From the NCBI RefSeq assembly GCF_000302595.1, contig NZ_JH947125.1, forward strand, positions 164,884 to 228,883: a stretch of 64,000 nucleotides of DNA. Direction: 5' to 3'. The first letter of the stretch is position 1, and each line of letters starts with the position of its first letter. Both the position numbers and the translations under genes were made by a program. Positions 1-8,517 of this stretch are shown here, in pieces. Origin of the DNA: Pedobacter arcticus A12. Lineage in GTDB: Bacteria > Bacteroidota > Bacteroidia > Sphingobacteriales > Sphingobacteriaceae. The notes beneath the pieces were generated by a model that was given only the letters and a program-made list of their open reading frames with translations, was not told the DNA's origin and made no database searches.

Positions 1-34
1 TGCTACCAAACCTGAAACGTAATACTTTAGTTAT

Positions 35-1591
35 ATGAAGAATCTTCCAGTATTAGACTTGTCTATCATTGCGCTTTATCTTTTAGCCATGATACTTGTT
101 GGCGTTTATTTCTCGAGAAAAAATAAGAGTGCGGATCAATACACAAAAGCCTCTGGTAAAATACCAGGTTGGGCAATAGGTATTTCGCTCTATGCTACGT
201 TTTTGAGTAGCAACACCTTTTTAGGTGTGCCGGGTAAAACTTTTGGCAGTAATTGGAATGTTTTTGTTTTCAGTATTTCCATGCCTTTTGCAGCATGGGT
301 GGCAGCTAAATACTTTGTGCCGTTTTACCGTAGTACGGGCGAAGTTTCTGCATACACAAATTTAGAAAAGCGTTTTGGTACTTGGGCCAGAACTTATGCA
401 GTGACGTGTTTTCTTCTTACCCAACTGGTTCGTATGGGCTCAATATTCTTCGGTATATCTTTAACGTTACAGGCCCTTACCGGTTATAGTATGGAAATGA
501 TTATGCTGGTAACCGGTGTATGTATTGTAGTTTATACAGTAATGGGAGGTATGGAGGCCGTAATATGGACAGAAGTTTTCCAAGGTATATTAATTACAGT
601 AGGTGCACTGATTATTGTTTATTTATTAGTGTCGAATATGCCAGGTGGCGTTTCGAAAATCGTTGAGATTGGTAATAACGATAATAAGTTTAGTTTAGGT
701 AGTCTCTCCTTAGATTTTACCACATCCACGTTCTGGGTCATACTGCTTTATGGGTTTTTTATTAACCTCAATAATTTTGGTATGGATCAAAATTATGTAC
801 AGCGTTACCACACAGCAGCATCTGCAAAAGAAGCTTCAAAATCTGTTTGGCTTTGCGTTTGGATTTATGCGCCTGCGTCTCTTATCTTCTTTATTATTGG
901 TACCTGTTTGTACGCCTACTATCAAGTACACCCAGAGTTGATAGAGCCTGTAAAATTGCAGGCTGCAGCAGAACGTCTTGGTGCCGGAGCTTCTTCATTT
1001 GATATTTCAAGTTTGGCGGCTATACTTAAACCAAGCGACTATGGTGACAAAGTAATGCCTTATTTTATGGTAACCATGATACCAGCAGGTATTGTTGGTT
1101 TAATACTGTCGGGTATTCTGTCTGCTGCTATGAGCACCATAAGTTCAGGAATGAATGCCTCTGCAACGGTTTTCTCCGAAGATATTTATAAGCGTTTTTA
1201 CAAGTCAGATATTAATGAGAAGCAGAATATGCGCTTATTACACCTGGCAACTATTGTTTTTGGATTGTTAGGGATGGGTTGTGGAATTGCGATGATTGGC
1301 GTTAAAAGCATATTGGATATTTGGTGGGAGCTGTCAGGCATATTTGCCGGAGGTATGTTAGGCCTTTTCTTATTGGGTATTATCAGCAGAAAAACAGGAA
1401 ACCTAGAGGCATTTGCTGCCACCGTAATCGGGATTTTGGTGGTGGTATGGGCATCCTTGTCCTATATGATTCCAGATGACTATGCTTACCTAAGAAATCC
1501 TCTTCATGCCAATATGGTCATCGTAATTGGTACGCTAGCTATCTTTTTAACAGGTACAATTCTCACAAAAATCAAAAGCCTAGCAAAGTAG
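35..1591 (+). CDS. Sodium:solute symporter (SSS family), probable sialic acid/sugar transporter
   Basis: Inner-membrane Na+-coupled solute importer of 518 residues, a normal length for the SSS family. Some 13 hydrophobic stretches are visible, beginning with LSIIALYLLAMILVGVYFS near residue 10. The SSS-like core includes GWAIGISLYATFLSS (about 45-60) and a YTVMGGMEAVIWTEVFQG segment near residue 170, where SSS proteins have a conserved GG..AV..TD-like motif. It is followed after 53 nt by a lyase of the N-acetylneuraminate lyase/DHDPS family, so sialic acid is the best substrate guess; this is inference, since SSS specificity cannot be read from sequence. E. coli yidK is an SSS gene found beside sulfatase yidJ, and a YidR-like gene occurs later in this window. 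ATG at 35 is the first start; the promoter lies left of the window or in the first 34 nt. Confidence 0.88.
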   Translation: MKNLPVLDLSIIALYLLAMILVGVYFSRKNKSADQYTKASGKIPGWAIGISLYATFLSSNTFLGVPGKTFGSNWNVFVFSISMPFAAWVAAKYFVPFYRSTGEVSAYTNLEKRFGTWARTYAVTCFLLTQLVRMGSIFFGISLTLQALTGYSMEMIMLVTGVCIVVYTVMGGMEAVIWTEVFQGILITVGALIIVYLLVSNMPGGVSKIVEIGNNDNKFSLGSLSLDFTTSTFWVILLYGFFINLNNFGMDQNYVQRYHTAASAKEASKSVWLCVWIYAPASLIFFIIGTCLYAYYQVHPELIEPVKLQAAAERLGAGASSFDISSLAAILKPSDYGDKVMPYFMVTMIPAGIVGLILSGILSAAMSTISSGMNASATVFSEDIYKRFYKSDINEKQNMRLLHLATIVFGLLGMGCGIAMIGVKSILDIWWELSGIFAGGMLGLFLLGIISRKTGNLEAFAATVIGILVVVWASLSYMIPDDYAYLRNPLHANMVIVIGTLAIFLTGTILTKIKSLAK

Positions 1592-1644
1592 GTTAATACC
1601 TGCTTGACTTTCAGTCTCTTAAAAATAACATAAAAACGATACAG

Positions 1645-2574
1645 ATGAATAATTCAGAAAAAGGATTCATTCCGGTGATGCTTACGCCGTTTAATGAAGA
1701 TGGAGCAATAGATTATAATGGTTTAACCCAATTGGTAGAGTTATACCTATCCGCTGGTGTATCCGGTTTGTTCGCAAACTGCCTGTCAAGTGAAATGTAC
1801 GAACTGTCTGAGAAAGAAAGACTGGAGCTTGTAAAACATGTAGTTAAAGTAGTGAATGGGAAAGTTCCGGTGGTTGCAACCGGTAGTTTTGGAGAATCCA
1901 TCCCACAGAAAGCCGAGTTTGTAAACAAGATTTATGACACTGGAGTACAAGCAGTTATTGCCATAACGGGTTTGTTGGCAAAAGAAGAAGACAGTGCACA
2001 GGTTTTTGATCAAAATGTGGCGCAGTTGTTAGATTTAACAGGAAATGTTCCATTGGGTTTTTACGAGTGCCCAGTGCCTTACAAAAGAATAATTAGTCCA
2101 GAGCAGTTGGGCCGCTTTGTAAATACAGGTAGGATAACTTACCACAAGGATACTTGCTTAGATATTGAGCAGATAAGAGCAAAAATTGCAGTTACGCAGG
2201 GACATAATTTTGGACTTTATGATGCCTATATGGCTCATGCGGTGGAGTCTTTAAAGGCAGGTTCAGCAGGGCTTTCCTGTATCCAAGGAAATTTCTTTCC
2301 AGAGCTAGTGGTTTGGTTATGTGACAATTACAACAATGATGATGAGCAGGTAGCAAAAGTTCAACAGTTTTTTATTGATCATATGGATGTAATGCATGCT
2401 GGTTACCCTGTTATTGCTAAATATTGTTTACAGCAACGAGGATTACCGATATCTATGTTTACCCGTACAAAAACTACAACGTTAACACAAGAAGTAAAAA
2501 CTAAGATTGATGCCTTAATCAATAACTATGATGTTTTAAAAGGCGAATTGGAAATTAAGTTTGAAGTAGTTTAA
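1645..2574 (+). CDS. N-acetylneuraminate lyase/dihydrodipicolinate synthase family aldolase
   Basis: Cytosolic class I aldolase of 309 residues with the (beta/alpha)8 DHDPS/NAL fold. The catalytic pair is visible: Tyr140 in GFYECPVPY and the Schiff-base lysine Lys168 in ITYHKDTC, with spacing as in the family. The pyruvate-binding loop, usually GSTGE, is altered to CLSSEM (46-51). Family members cleave sialic acid to ManNAc and pyruvate or act on related 2-keto acids. Pairing with the upstream symporter and the nearby sialate O-acetylesterase favours a sialic acid lyase, but the changed GSTGE loop leaves room for another 2-keto-3-deoxy substrate. It ends before a strong terminator, so genes 1 and 2 form an operon tail. 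Confidence 0.82.
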   Translation: MNNSEKGFIPVMLTPFNEDGAIDYNGLTQLVELYLSAGVSGLFANCLSSEMYELSEKERLELVKHVVKVVNGKVPVVATGSFGESIPQKAEFVNKIYDTGVQAVIAITGLLAKEEDSAQVFDQNVAQLLDLTGNVPLGFYECPVPYKRIISPEQLGRFVNTGRITYHKDTCLDIEQIRAKIAVTQGHNFGLYDAYMAHAVESLKAGSAGLSCIQGNFFPELVVWLCDNYNNDDEQVAKVQQFFIDHMDVMHAGYPVIAKYCLQQRGLPISMFTRTKTTTLTQEVKTKIDALINNYDVLKGELEIKFEVV

Positions 2575-2613
2575 CATACAATATTTTTTCGGCAACATTA
2601 ATAGGTTGCTTTT

Positions 2614-2643
2614 AACAGGGTTTGGTGTGGACCCTGTTTTTTT
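2614..2643 (+). terminator. Rho-independent terminator after the lyase gene
   Basis: Perfect 8-bp arms AACAGGGT (2614-2621) and ACCCTGTT (2631-2638) with a 9-nt loop, followed by a run of T. It closes the symporter-lyase operon. Confidence 0.85.
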
Positions 2644-2979
2644 GTGCGATTTTGTCAGTGTATTTTGTAGGAAAGAAATAGTATATGATAATATATCATA
2701 TACTTTGGGTAAGAAGAGGTAGTAGCATTAATTTCGAAAACCTTAATTTTAGATTAACCAATTATAGCCAGAAAAGACTTATAACCTGTTTTTTAGATTT
2801 TTTGAAATATTAAAATTTTGTTGTTTTACGATATTAATTTCGATAGCTAATCAAGAATAATGGTGATTAGTGCCTTTAAGGAGCGAATTTTTAAATAGGC
2901 TCTTCTTGAATTTTAAATCGGTATTTTATTGAAAAAACAGCAGCTTAACTGAGTATTCGAAATATAGTATTTTCCGTTG
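2644..2979. other. Intergenic region upstream of sigma factor, with a 25-nt palindrome
   Basis: No ORF of note. It contains a perfect inverted repeat, AGTATATGAT at 2680-2689 and ATCATATACT at 2695-2704, separated by 5 nt. The element lies about 275 bp before the sigma gene and 40 bp after the terminator, and has no T-run, so it could be an operator rather than a terminator. The remainder is AT-rich (for instance TAAAATTTTGTTGTTTTACG near 2811) and presumably holds the sigma gene promoter, but no convincing Bacteroidota -33/-7 pair was found. Confidence 0.5.
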
Positions 2980-3549
2980 ATGATAGATGATATTTTACAT
3001 GAACAAACCTTACTTGCTGACCTGAAATTAGGTTGCCAGGATGCCTTTACCCAAATTTACCGTAAATACTGGCAGGTGCTTTACAATGCCGCTTATAAAA
3101 GACTTGGAAACAAGGCGCATAGCCAGGATGCTGTACAGCTTGTTTTTACCTCTTTATGGGATAGGCGTCAAAAGTTAGAAATTCAAAATATTTCTGCGTA
3201 TTTACATACCGCAGTTAAATTTCAAGTTTTTAAGCAGGTAGCCAGGGCTCCTAAAACTTCCGAGTTTTTATCGGCCTTTGAAAATATCATTACATCACCT
3301 GTAGCAACTGATGATTTAGTACTTGAAAAAGAGGTGTTAAATCTGGTTAAAATGTGGATCGAGGCTTTGCCTAAGAAGCGAAAAGAAATATTTCTACTCC
3401 ATTATAATGAAGGTTTACCAACAGACCAGATAGCCAATAAACTAAACATTTCCAGAAAAACGGTGCAAAATCAACTCAATACAGCCAATTTGGCCTTGAG
3501 ATTAAGGTTAACACAATTTCTTTCCCTATTAATCCTTTTTGCACAATAA
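2980..3549 (+). CDS. ECF RNA polymerase sigma factor (FecI-like, SusC-linked)
   Basis: A sigma-70 family ECF protein of 189 residues. Region 2 covers about 15-85 (DAFTQIYRKYWQVLYNAAYKR, then HSQDAVQLVFTSLWDRR, the usual D-x-V-Q-x-V/F pattern). Region 4 covers about 125-180 and has a helix-turn-helix, LPTDQIANKLNISRKTVQNQL. I place the start at the ATG of 2980; a TTG lies immediately upstream at 2977. The gene is followed by a FecR anti-sigma factor and a SusC with an STN domain, the standard trans-envelope signalling set: outer-membrane ligand binding relieves FecR inhibition and this sigma factor then transcribes the uptake operon. Confidence 0.9.
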   Translation: MIDDILHEQTLLADLKLGCQDAFTQIYRKYWQVLYNAAYKRLGNKAHSQDAVQLVFTSLWDRRQKLEIQNISAYLHTAVKFQVFKQVARAPKTSEFLSAFENIITSPVATDDLVLEKEVLNLVKMWIEALPKKRKEIFLLHYNEGLPTDQIANKLNISRKTVQNQLNTANLALRLRLTQFLSLLILFAQ

Positions 3550-3580
3550 GAAAGGATTGATTTCTTCTTCAAAAAAATAT

Positions 3581-3625
3581 TTATTTTTTTGGGTTTTCTC
3601 TAAACTTCCGGTACATACTTTAAGA
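3581..3625 (+). promoter_or_regulatory. Candidate ECF-sigma promoter, copy 1 of a tandem pair
   Basis: T-run followed by GGG (3591-3593) and, 19 nt further (start to start), GGTACAT (3610-3616). The same elements with the same 19-nt spacing recur 115 bp downstream, directly before the FecR gene. The layout of a GGG element and a GTAC-like element fits a -35/-10 pair of an ECF sigma factor; this is inference from repetition and position. Confidence 0.45.
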
Positions 3626-3695
3626 AAGCCAATATTAATTTGCTTTTTAATGGACCAGTGCGTATATCATCTCCGTTTATAGCCAATAAAATAAA

Positions 3696-3740
3696 TAATT
3701 TTTTTGGGACTTTTTAGAAGTTCTGGTACATGATTATAAA
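3696..3740 (+). promoter_or_regulatory. Candidate ECF-sigma promoter, copy 2, in front of FecR
   Basis: T-run followed by GGG (3706-3708) and GGTACAT (3725-3731), with the same spacing as copy 1 and partial identity in the spacer (both have TTTT and AANTTC). It lies about 27 nt before the FecR start codon. It is the more likely of the two to drive the fecR-susCD operon. Confidence 0.5.
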
Positions 3741-3757
3741 GACGAACAAATTATTGA

Positions 3758-4951
3758 ATGGGAAAATATAGTACAAAATCAGATTTAGTAGCCCTCATCC
3801 GTAAGTATAATGAAGGAAAAGCATCTGTGGAGGAAAAAGAATTCCTGGATTCTTACTACAATTATTTCGAAAAGAAAGGAGAGACGCTGGAATCTTTTTC
3901 TGAAGCTGAGAAAAAAGATATGGGGAGTGAGTTAGAGGCAAATATTCTTCGAAGCATTAATTCTCGCAAAAAGCAAAGTTCGATTATATACACACTCTAT
4001 AGGCCTTTAGTGGCCGCATCGCTTTTATTGGCTATGAGTGCTGCTACGTATTTTTATTATCAAGCCAATAGTTCTAAAAAAACTAGTCAGGAAGTAGTTT
4101 TTAAAAAAACTAGCCTAGCTCCAGAAAAAGAAAAAAGTGCCGTTCTTACATTGGCCAACGGCAAAAAATTATTACTCGAAGATGTTGCTAATGGATATGT
4201 AGCTGATGATGTGGGTGTAACAATTAATAAAGATTCAAACGGTTCGCTCATATATTCTGTTAAAAACAACAGTACACCAGGCCAATATGGGTCTGCAAGC
4301 TATAATACGATATCTACTCCAAAAGGTGGGCAGTATCAAGTCAACTTGCCAGATGGTACTAAAGTGTGGTTAAATACAGAATCAGCTTTAAAATATCCTG
4401 TTCCTTTTGATAAAACCAGTCGTTTAGTGGAGCTAACTGGAGAAGCATTCTTTGAAGTGGCAAAGTCTAAGCACAGACCATTTATTGTAAAAACAGCAGA
4501 TGCGGAGGTAAAAGTACTTGGAACACATTTTAACATTAGTGCTTACACCAATGATGCGTTTATGAAAACTACACTGGTAGAGGGTTCAGTTGCTATAAAG
4601 AGCGGAGAAAATAATAAAATATTAAAACCAGGTTATCAAGCGGTTGTTTCCAATAACCTTCCAAATATCAATATAAAGCCAGTGGATGTTGAAGAGGCAT
4701 TAGCTTGGAAAAACGGATACTTTGTTTTCAACAATGAAGATATTAAAACGGTTATGAAAATTATTGCCCGTTGGTACAATATAGAGGTGGTGTATGAGGG
4801 CAATATAAAAAACGAAGTGTTTGTAGGGACAGTCTCTAGATTCGATAGCATAGAGAAGTTACTAAAAACGATAGAATTGACTGGAGGGGTTCATTTTAAC
4901 ATAGAAAACAATAGTAAAACAAACGTAAAACAGGTGATTGTAGCACCTTAA
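3758..4951 (+). CDS. FecR-type anti-sigma factor
   Basis: Inner-membrane anti-sigma regulator of 397 residues. The N-terminal about 80 residues are cytoplasmic (KSDLVALIRKYNEGKASVEEKEFLDSYYNY) and would bind the sigma factor. One transmembrane helix lies at about 85-105 (PLVAASLLLAMSAATYFYY). The periplasmic FecR domain covers about 180-285 (YNTISTPKGGQYQVNLPDGTKVWLN, FEVAKSKHRPFIVKT, VKVLGTHFNISAY) and the C-terminal DUF4974 domain about 315-395 (FNNEDIKTVMKIIARWYNIEVVY). This is the usual Bacteroidota FecR design. It passes the signal from the STN domain of the downstream SusC to the upstream sigma factor. Confidence 0.93.
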   Translation: MGKYSTKSDLVALIRKYNEGKASVEEKEFLDSYYNYFEKKGETLESFSEAEKKDMGSELEANILRSINSRKKQSSIIYTLYRPLVAASLLLAMSAATYFYYQANSSKKTSQEVVFKKTSLAPEKEKSAVLTLANGKKLLLEDVANGYVADDVGVTINKDSNGSLIYSVKNNSTPGQYGSASYNTISTPKGGQYQVNLPDGTKVWLNTESALKYPVPFDKTSRLVELTGEAFFEVAKSKHRPFIVKTADAEVKVLGTHFNISAYTNDAFMKTTLVEGSVAIKSGENNKILKPGYQAVVSNNLPNINIKPVDVEEALAWKNGYFVFNNEDIKTVMKIIARWYNIEVVYEGNIKNEVFVGTVSRFDSIEKLLKTIELTGGVHFNIENNSKTNVKQVIVAP

Positions 4952-4979
4952 TTATAATAAGATAACAGCAATTTGAAAT

Positions 4980-5008
4980 AATCAGGAACGCTCGCGACGT
5001 CCCTGATT
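4980..5008 (+). terminator. Hairpin between FecR and SusC (attenuator or partial terminator)
   Basis: 11-nt arms AATCAGGAACG and CGTCCCTGATT with one A-C mismatch and loop CTCGCGA; no clear T-run follows. It may set the ratio of FecR to SusC message. The second FecR-SusC gap in this window also carries a hairpin (62393-62419). Confidence 0.5.
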
Positions 5009-5066
5009 GCGTTGATTTATTTAAACCAGTTCCGAAAAAAAACAAAATTTAAAACCTAACACTCAA

Positions 5067-8000
5067 ATGTACAAAAAATTTAAAGAAAGTCTCTGCAGGT
5101 ACTGCGGTGCATTAATGTTCAAGTTTTTTTTAATTATGAAGTTAATCTTTATGCTTTTATTGGCAAGTTTCATGCATGTGAATGCGACTAGTTTTGCCCA
5201 AAAAATATCTATGGACAAAAAGAATGTTTTGTTAATAGATGTACTGAAAGAAATTAGAAAGCAAAGTGGATATAACATTTTATTCACAGCCAAAGCAATA
5301 AAAGACCAGCAAATCTCAGCAATCAATTTGTCTAATGTCTCCATAGACGAAGCTATGGCTAAATGCTTGAACGGATATAATTTAACCTATAAGGTAGTTG
5401 ATAAAAATATTGTTATCTCCGAAAAGAAAATAGAAAATAATAAACCTGTAGCACAAAAGGCAATTTCAATCATAGGAAAAATAACCGATGATAAGGGCGA
5501 ATCTTTACCAGGAGTAAGTATTCGTGTAAAAGGTAGCTCTATTGGTGCTATTTCTAACTTTGAAGGAAACTATATGATAACCGTTCCTTCAAAGACTTCA
5601 ATTTTAATTTTTTCGTATTTAGGCTTTGAAACTTTAGAAAAAAGTGTGGGCGACAACACAATTATAAATGTCTCTTTAAAAGAGCAAGCAAGGAGTTTAA
5701 GCCAAGTAGTAGTAATAGGTTATGGGGAAGTTAAAAGAGGTGATTTAACAGGTGCCGTTGGAGAACTTAAACTCCAGGATGTTGATAAAGCACCTGTACT
5801 GTCAGTAGACCAAGCTTTAGCGGGTAGAATTGCCGGAGTTAGTGTAAGTAGTAATGACGGGCAGCCAGGTTCAGAAATGAATATCGTGATTAGGGGAGGA
5901 AATTCTTTAACACAAAGCAATGCGCCTTTATATGTTATAGATGGTTTCCCACAAGAAGACCCTAGTCTTTTAAATATAAACCCCGAAGACATTAAATCTT
6001 TAACCGTTTTAAAGGATGCATCTGCAACAGCAATATATGGATCTAGAGGTGCAAACGGTGTTATTGTTATAGAAACAAAACAAAGCGAGGGAGACAATAA
6101 AACCAATGTTTCTTATTCCTCCAGTTTTGGAGCTCAACAGGTTGCCAATCGGTTGGAATTAATGGATCCCTATGAGTTTGTAAAATACCAAGCAGAAGCG
6201 AACTCTCAGGTTGCAGATATTTTTTATCTGGCCAGCAAAGGGAAAACTATTGATGATTACAAAAATGTTAGTGGAGTAAACTGGCAAGATTATCTTTTTA
6301 GAAACGGATTTTACCAGAACCAAACTGCAAGCGTATCTGGAGGAGGAAAAACGCGTTTCCATAGTTCATTTAACTATGCCAACCAGCAAGGGCCGATTAT
6401 AAAAACCGGATACGACCGTATTTTAGGCAGGTTGAACTTAAATCATGATTTAAAAAACGCCAAACTATATTTAGGGATAAGCTACGCACAAGATAAAAAC
6501 TTTGGCGACGTTGCTGGTTCGCCAGAAAGTGCGACATACAGTAGTTACACTTTGTTTAGAACGTGGGCATACAGGCCAACAATGGGCGGAGATGACAATC
6601 TCCTTATTGAGGATTTGGTTGACCCCGAATCGGCTTTAATAACAACCAATCCGATAGTTGATCTAAATAATATTCAACGAGAAACACGTAAAGAGAGTCT
6701 CTATTTGAATGGTTCTGCAACCTTTAATCTATCTAAAAATTTGGAGTTTAAGGTTAGGGGAGGAGCATCGAAAAGAACGTATAGAGAGTCTGGTTTCTAT
6801 AATTCATTGACCTCACGCGGTACATCAGTATTGGTTGGTAACACCAAAGGAGTAAACGGTTTAGTGAATTTTACACAAATGACGAGCTGGTTAAATGAAA
6901 ACACTTTAACCTATAAAAAGAAAGTTAGAGATCATTCATTTACAGGTTTAATTGGTTTTACTACGCAACAGTACGATTATAGCAGATTTGGTTTAACAGG
7001 AGAGTTGTTGCCAAATGAAGAACTTGGTTTAAGCGGTCTAGATCAAGGAATTCCCGGATCTAACTCGGCGCTCATTAACCGTAATTTCCTGCTTTCTTAT
7101 TTAGCAAGGGCTGATTATAACTACAAAAGTAAGTATCTGGTAACGCTTACTTTTAGGTCTGATGCCTCTAGTAAATTTGCCAAAGAAAATAGAAGCGCCT
7201 ATTTCCCTTCTGCTGCCTTCGCTTGGAAAATTAAGAACGAAAACTTTTTAAACGGGGTTAAAACAATTACCGATGCCAAACTAAGAACAAGCTTTGGTTA
7301 TACAGGTAATAATAGAATCGGAGATTTTTCAAGGTTTTCTCAGATGACGCTTCCATATTCCTCTTACTATTCTTTCGGAAATGCCACGCCGTCTAAAGGT
7401 GTTACGTTGAGCACTTTTGGTAACGAAGATTTGAAATGGGAAACCACCCGCCAGTTTGACCTAGGGCTTGATTTAGCTTTATTGAAAAATAGAGTCCGTT
7501 TAACAGTTGATTTTTATGATAAAGTAACCAAAGATTTGCTTTTAAGTGCTCCAGTACCTTATACCACCGGTTATTCTTCCATGTATAAGAATATCGGTAG
7601 CATTAATAATAGAGGTTTAGAGTTTAGCTTATCTACAGATAATGTTAGAAGTAAAAGTTTTCAATGGAGTACAGATTTCAACATAAGTTTCAATAAAAAC
7701 AAAATCCTTTCCTTAACAGATGAATCCAATAGGTTGTTAACACCAATAGGTTGGTCTTCCAACTTTAACACAGTTAATCTTTACATGGCAGAAGTTGGCG
7801 GACCTTCGTCGCAGTTTTATGGCTTAACTTGGGATGGAGTGTATGGATATGATGATTTCGAATTGATAGGAAATACCTATAGTCTTAAATTAAATGTACC
7901 TACAAACGGTTTGTCTCGTACGGCAATTCAGCCAGGAGATGTGAAATACAAAGACATTAACGGCGATGGTATTATCAATATCAACGATAATTCAATTATC

Positions 8001-8513
8001 GGTAGAGGGCTGCCAATACATTCAGGTGGTTTTAACAACAACTTCAAGTACAAAAGTTTCGGCTTAAATGTCTTCTTCCAATGGTCTTACGGAAACGACA
8101 TTATGAATGCAAATAGGATGTACTTGGAAGGAAATGTGAATAATAGCTTAGGGATGAACCAGCTGGCTACTTATGCAAACAGATGGACACCTACAAATTC
8201 GGATAGCGATTTATACCGCGTTGGTGGCCAAGGGCCAGCAGGCTATTACAGTAACAGAATCCTTGAAGATGGATCCTTTCTTAGGTTAAAAACCGTTAAC
8301 CTTTCTTACACCTTGCCCAGATTATTAACTAAACGATTAAAGTTGACCAATTTGGAGGTAAACCTTGCTGCCCAAAATCTTGTTACATGGACAAATTACA
8401 CCGGTCTGGATCCAGAAGTTTCTTTACGGAATAGCACATTAACACCAGGGTTCGATTTCTCAGTATATCCAACTGCAAAGACAATAGTTCTTGGTATAAA
8501 AACAAATTTTTAA
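5067..8513 (+). CDS. SusC-type TonB-dependent outer-membrane transporter with STN signalling domain
   Basis: Outer-membrane glycan importer of 1148 residues. After a signal sequence (hydrophobic MKLIFMLLLASFMHVNA, residues 24-40, cleaved near SFAQ) there is an STN domain (about 47-118) that talks to FecR. A CarboxypepD-regulatory-like domain follows (about 135-215, GKITDDKGESLPGVSIRVKG), then the TonB plug (about 225-340, with GDLTGAVGELKLQDV, LYVIDGFPQED and SATAIYGSRGANGVIVIETK) and a beta-barrel ending in a terminal aromatic, F. A start at residue 24 (nt 5136) is also possible. The SusD gene begins 4 nt after the stop. The STN domain shows that regulation is by sigma/anti-sigma and not by an HTCS. 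Confidence 0.95.
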   Translation: MYKKFKESLCRYCGALMFKFFLIMKLIFMLLLASFMHVNATSFAQKISMDKKNVLLIDVLKEIRKQSGYNILFTAKAIKDQQISAINLSNVSIDEAMAKCLNGYNLTYKVVDKNIVISEKKIENNKPVAQKAISIIGKITDDKGESLPGVSIRVKGSSIGAISNFEGNYMITVPSKTSILIFSYLGFETLEKSVGDNTIINVSLKEQARSLSQVVVIGYGEVKRGDLTGAVGELKLQDVDKAPVLSVDQALAGRIAGVSVSSNDGQPGSEMNIVIRGGNSLTQSNAPLYVIDGFPQEDPSLLNINPEDIKSLTVLKDASATAIYGSRGANGVIVIETKQSEGDNKTNVSYSSSFGAQQVANRLELMDPYEFVKYQAEANSQVADIFYLASKGKTIDDYKNVSGVNWQDYLFRNGFYQNQTASVSGGGKTRFHSSFNYANQQGPIIKTGYDRILGRLNLNHDLKNAKLYLGISYAQDKNFGDVAGSPESATYSSYTLFRTWAYRPTMGGDDNLLIEDLVDPESALITTNPIVDLNNIQRETRKESLYLNGSATFNLSKNLEFKVRGGASKRTYRESGFYNSLTSRGTSVLVGNTKGVNGLVNFTQMTSWLNENTLTYKKKVRDHSFTGLIGFTTQQYDYSRFGLTGELLPNEELGLSGLDQGIPGSNSALINRNFLLSYLARADYNYKSKYLVTLTFRSDASSKFAKENRSAYFPSAAFAWKIKNENFLNGVKTITDAKLRTSFGYTGNNRIGDFSRFSQMTLPYSSYYSFGNATPSKGVTLSTFGNEDLKWETTRQFDLGLDLALLKNRVRLTVDFYDKVTKDLLLSAPVPYTTGYSSMYKNIGSINNRGLEFSLSTDNVRSKSFQWSTDFNISFNKNKILSLTDESNRLLTPIGWSSNFNTVNLYMAEVGGPSSQFYGLTWDGVYGYDDFELIGNTYSLKLNVPTNGLSRTAIQPGDVKYKDINGDGIININDNSIIGRGLPIHSGGFNNNFKYKSFGLNVFFQWSYGNDIMNANRMYLEGNVNNSLGMNQLATYANRWTPTNSDSDLYRVGGQGPAGYYSNRILEDGSFLRLKTVNLSYTLPRLLTKRLKLTNLEVNLAAQNLVTWTNYTGLDPEVSLRNSTLTPGFDFSVYPTAKTIVLGIKTNF

Positions 8514-8517
8514 AACT

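Noticed and set aside
2977..2979. TTG start for the first sigma factor
   Set aside because: An ATG follows directly at 2980 and is the simpler choice.
5720..6106. Minus-strand ORF of 128 codons inside SusC
   Set aside because: It mirrors the conserved plug domain; such shadows recur opposite every SusC plug in the window (also at 50357 and 61494).
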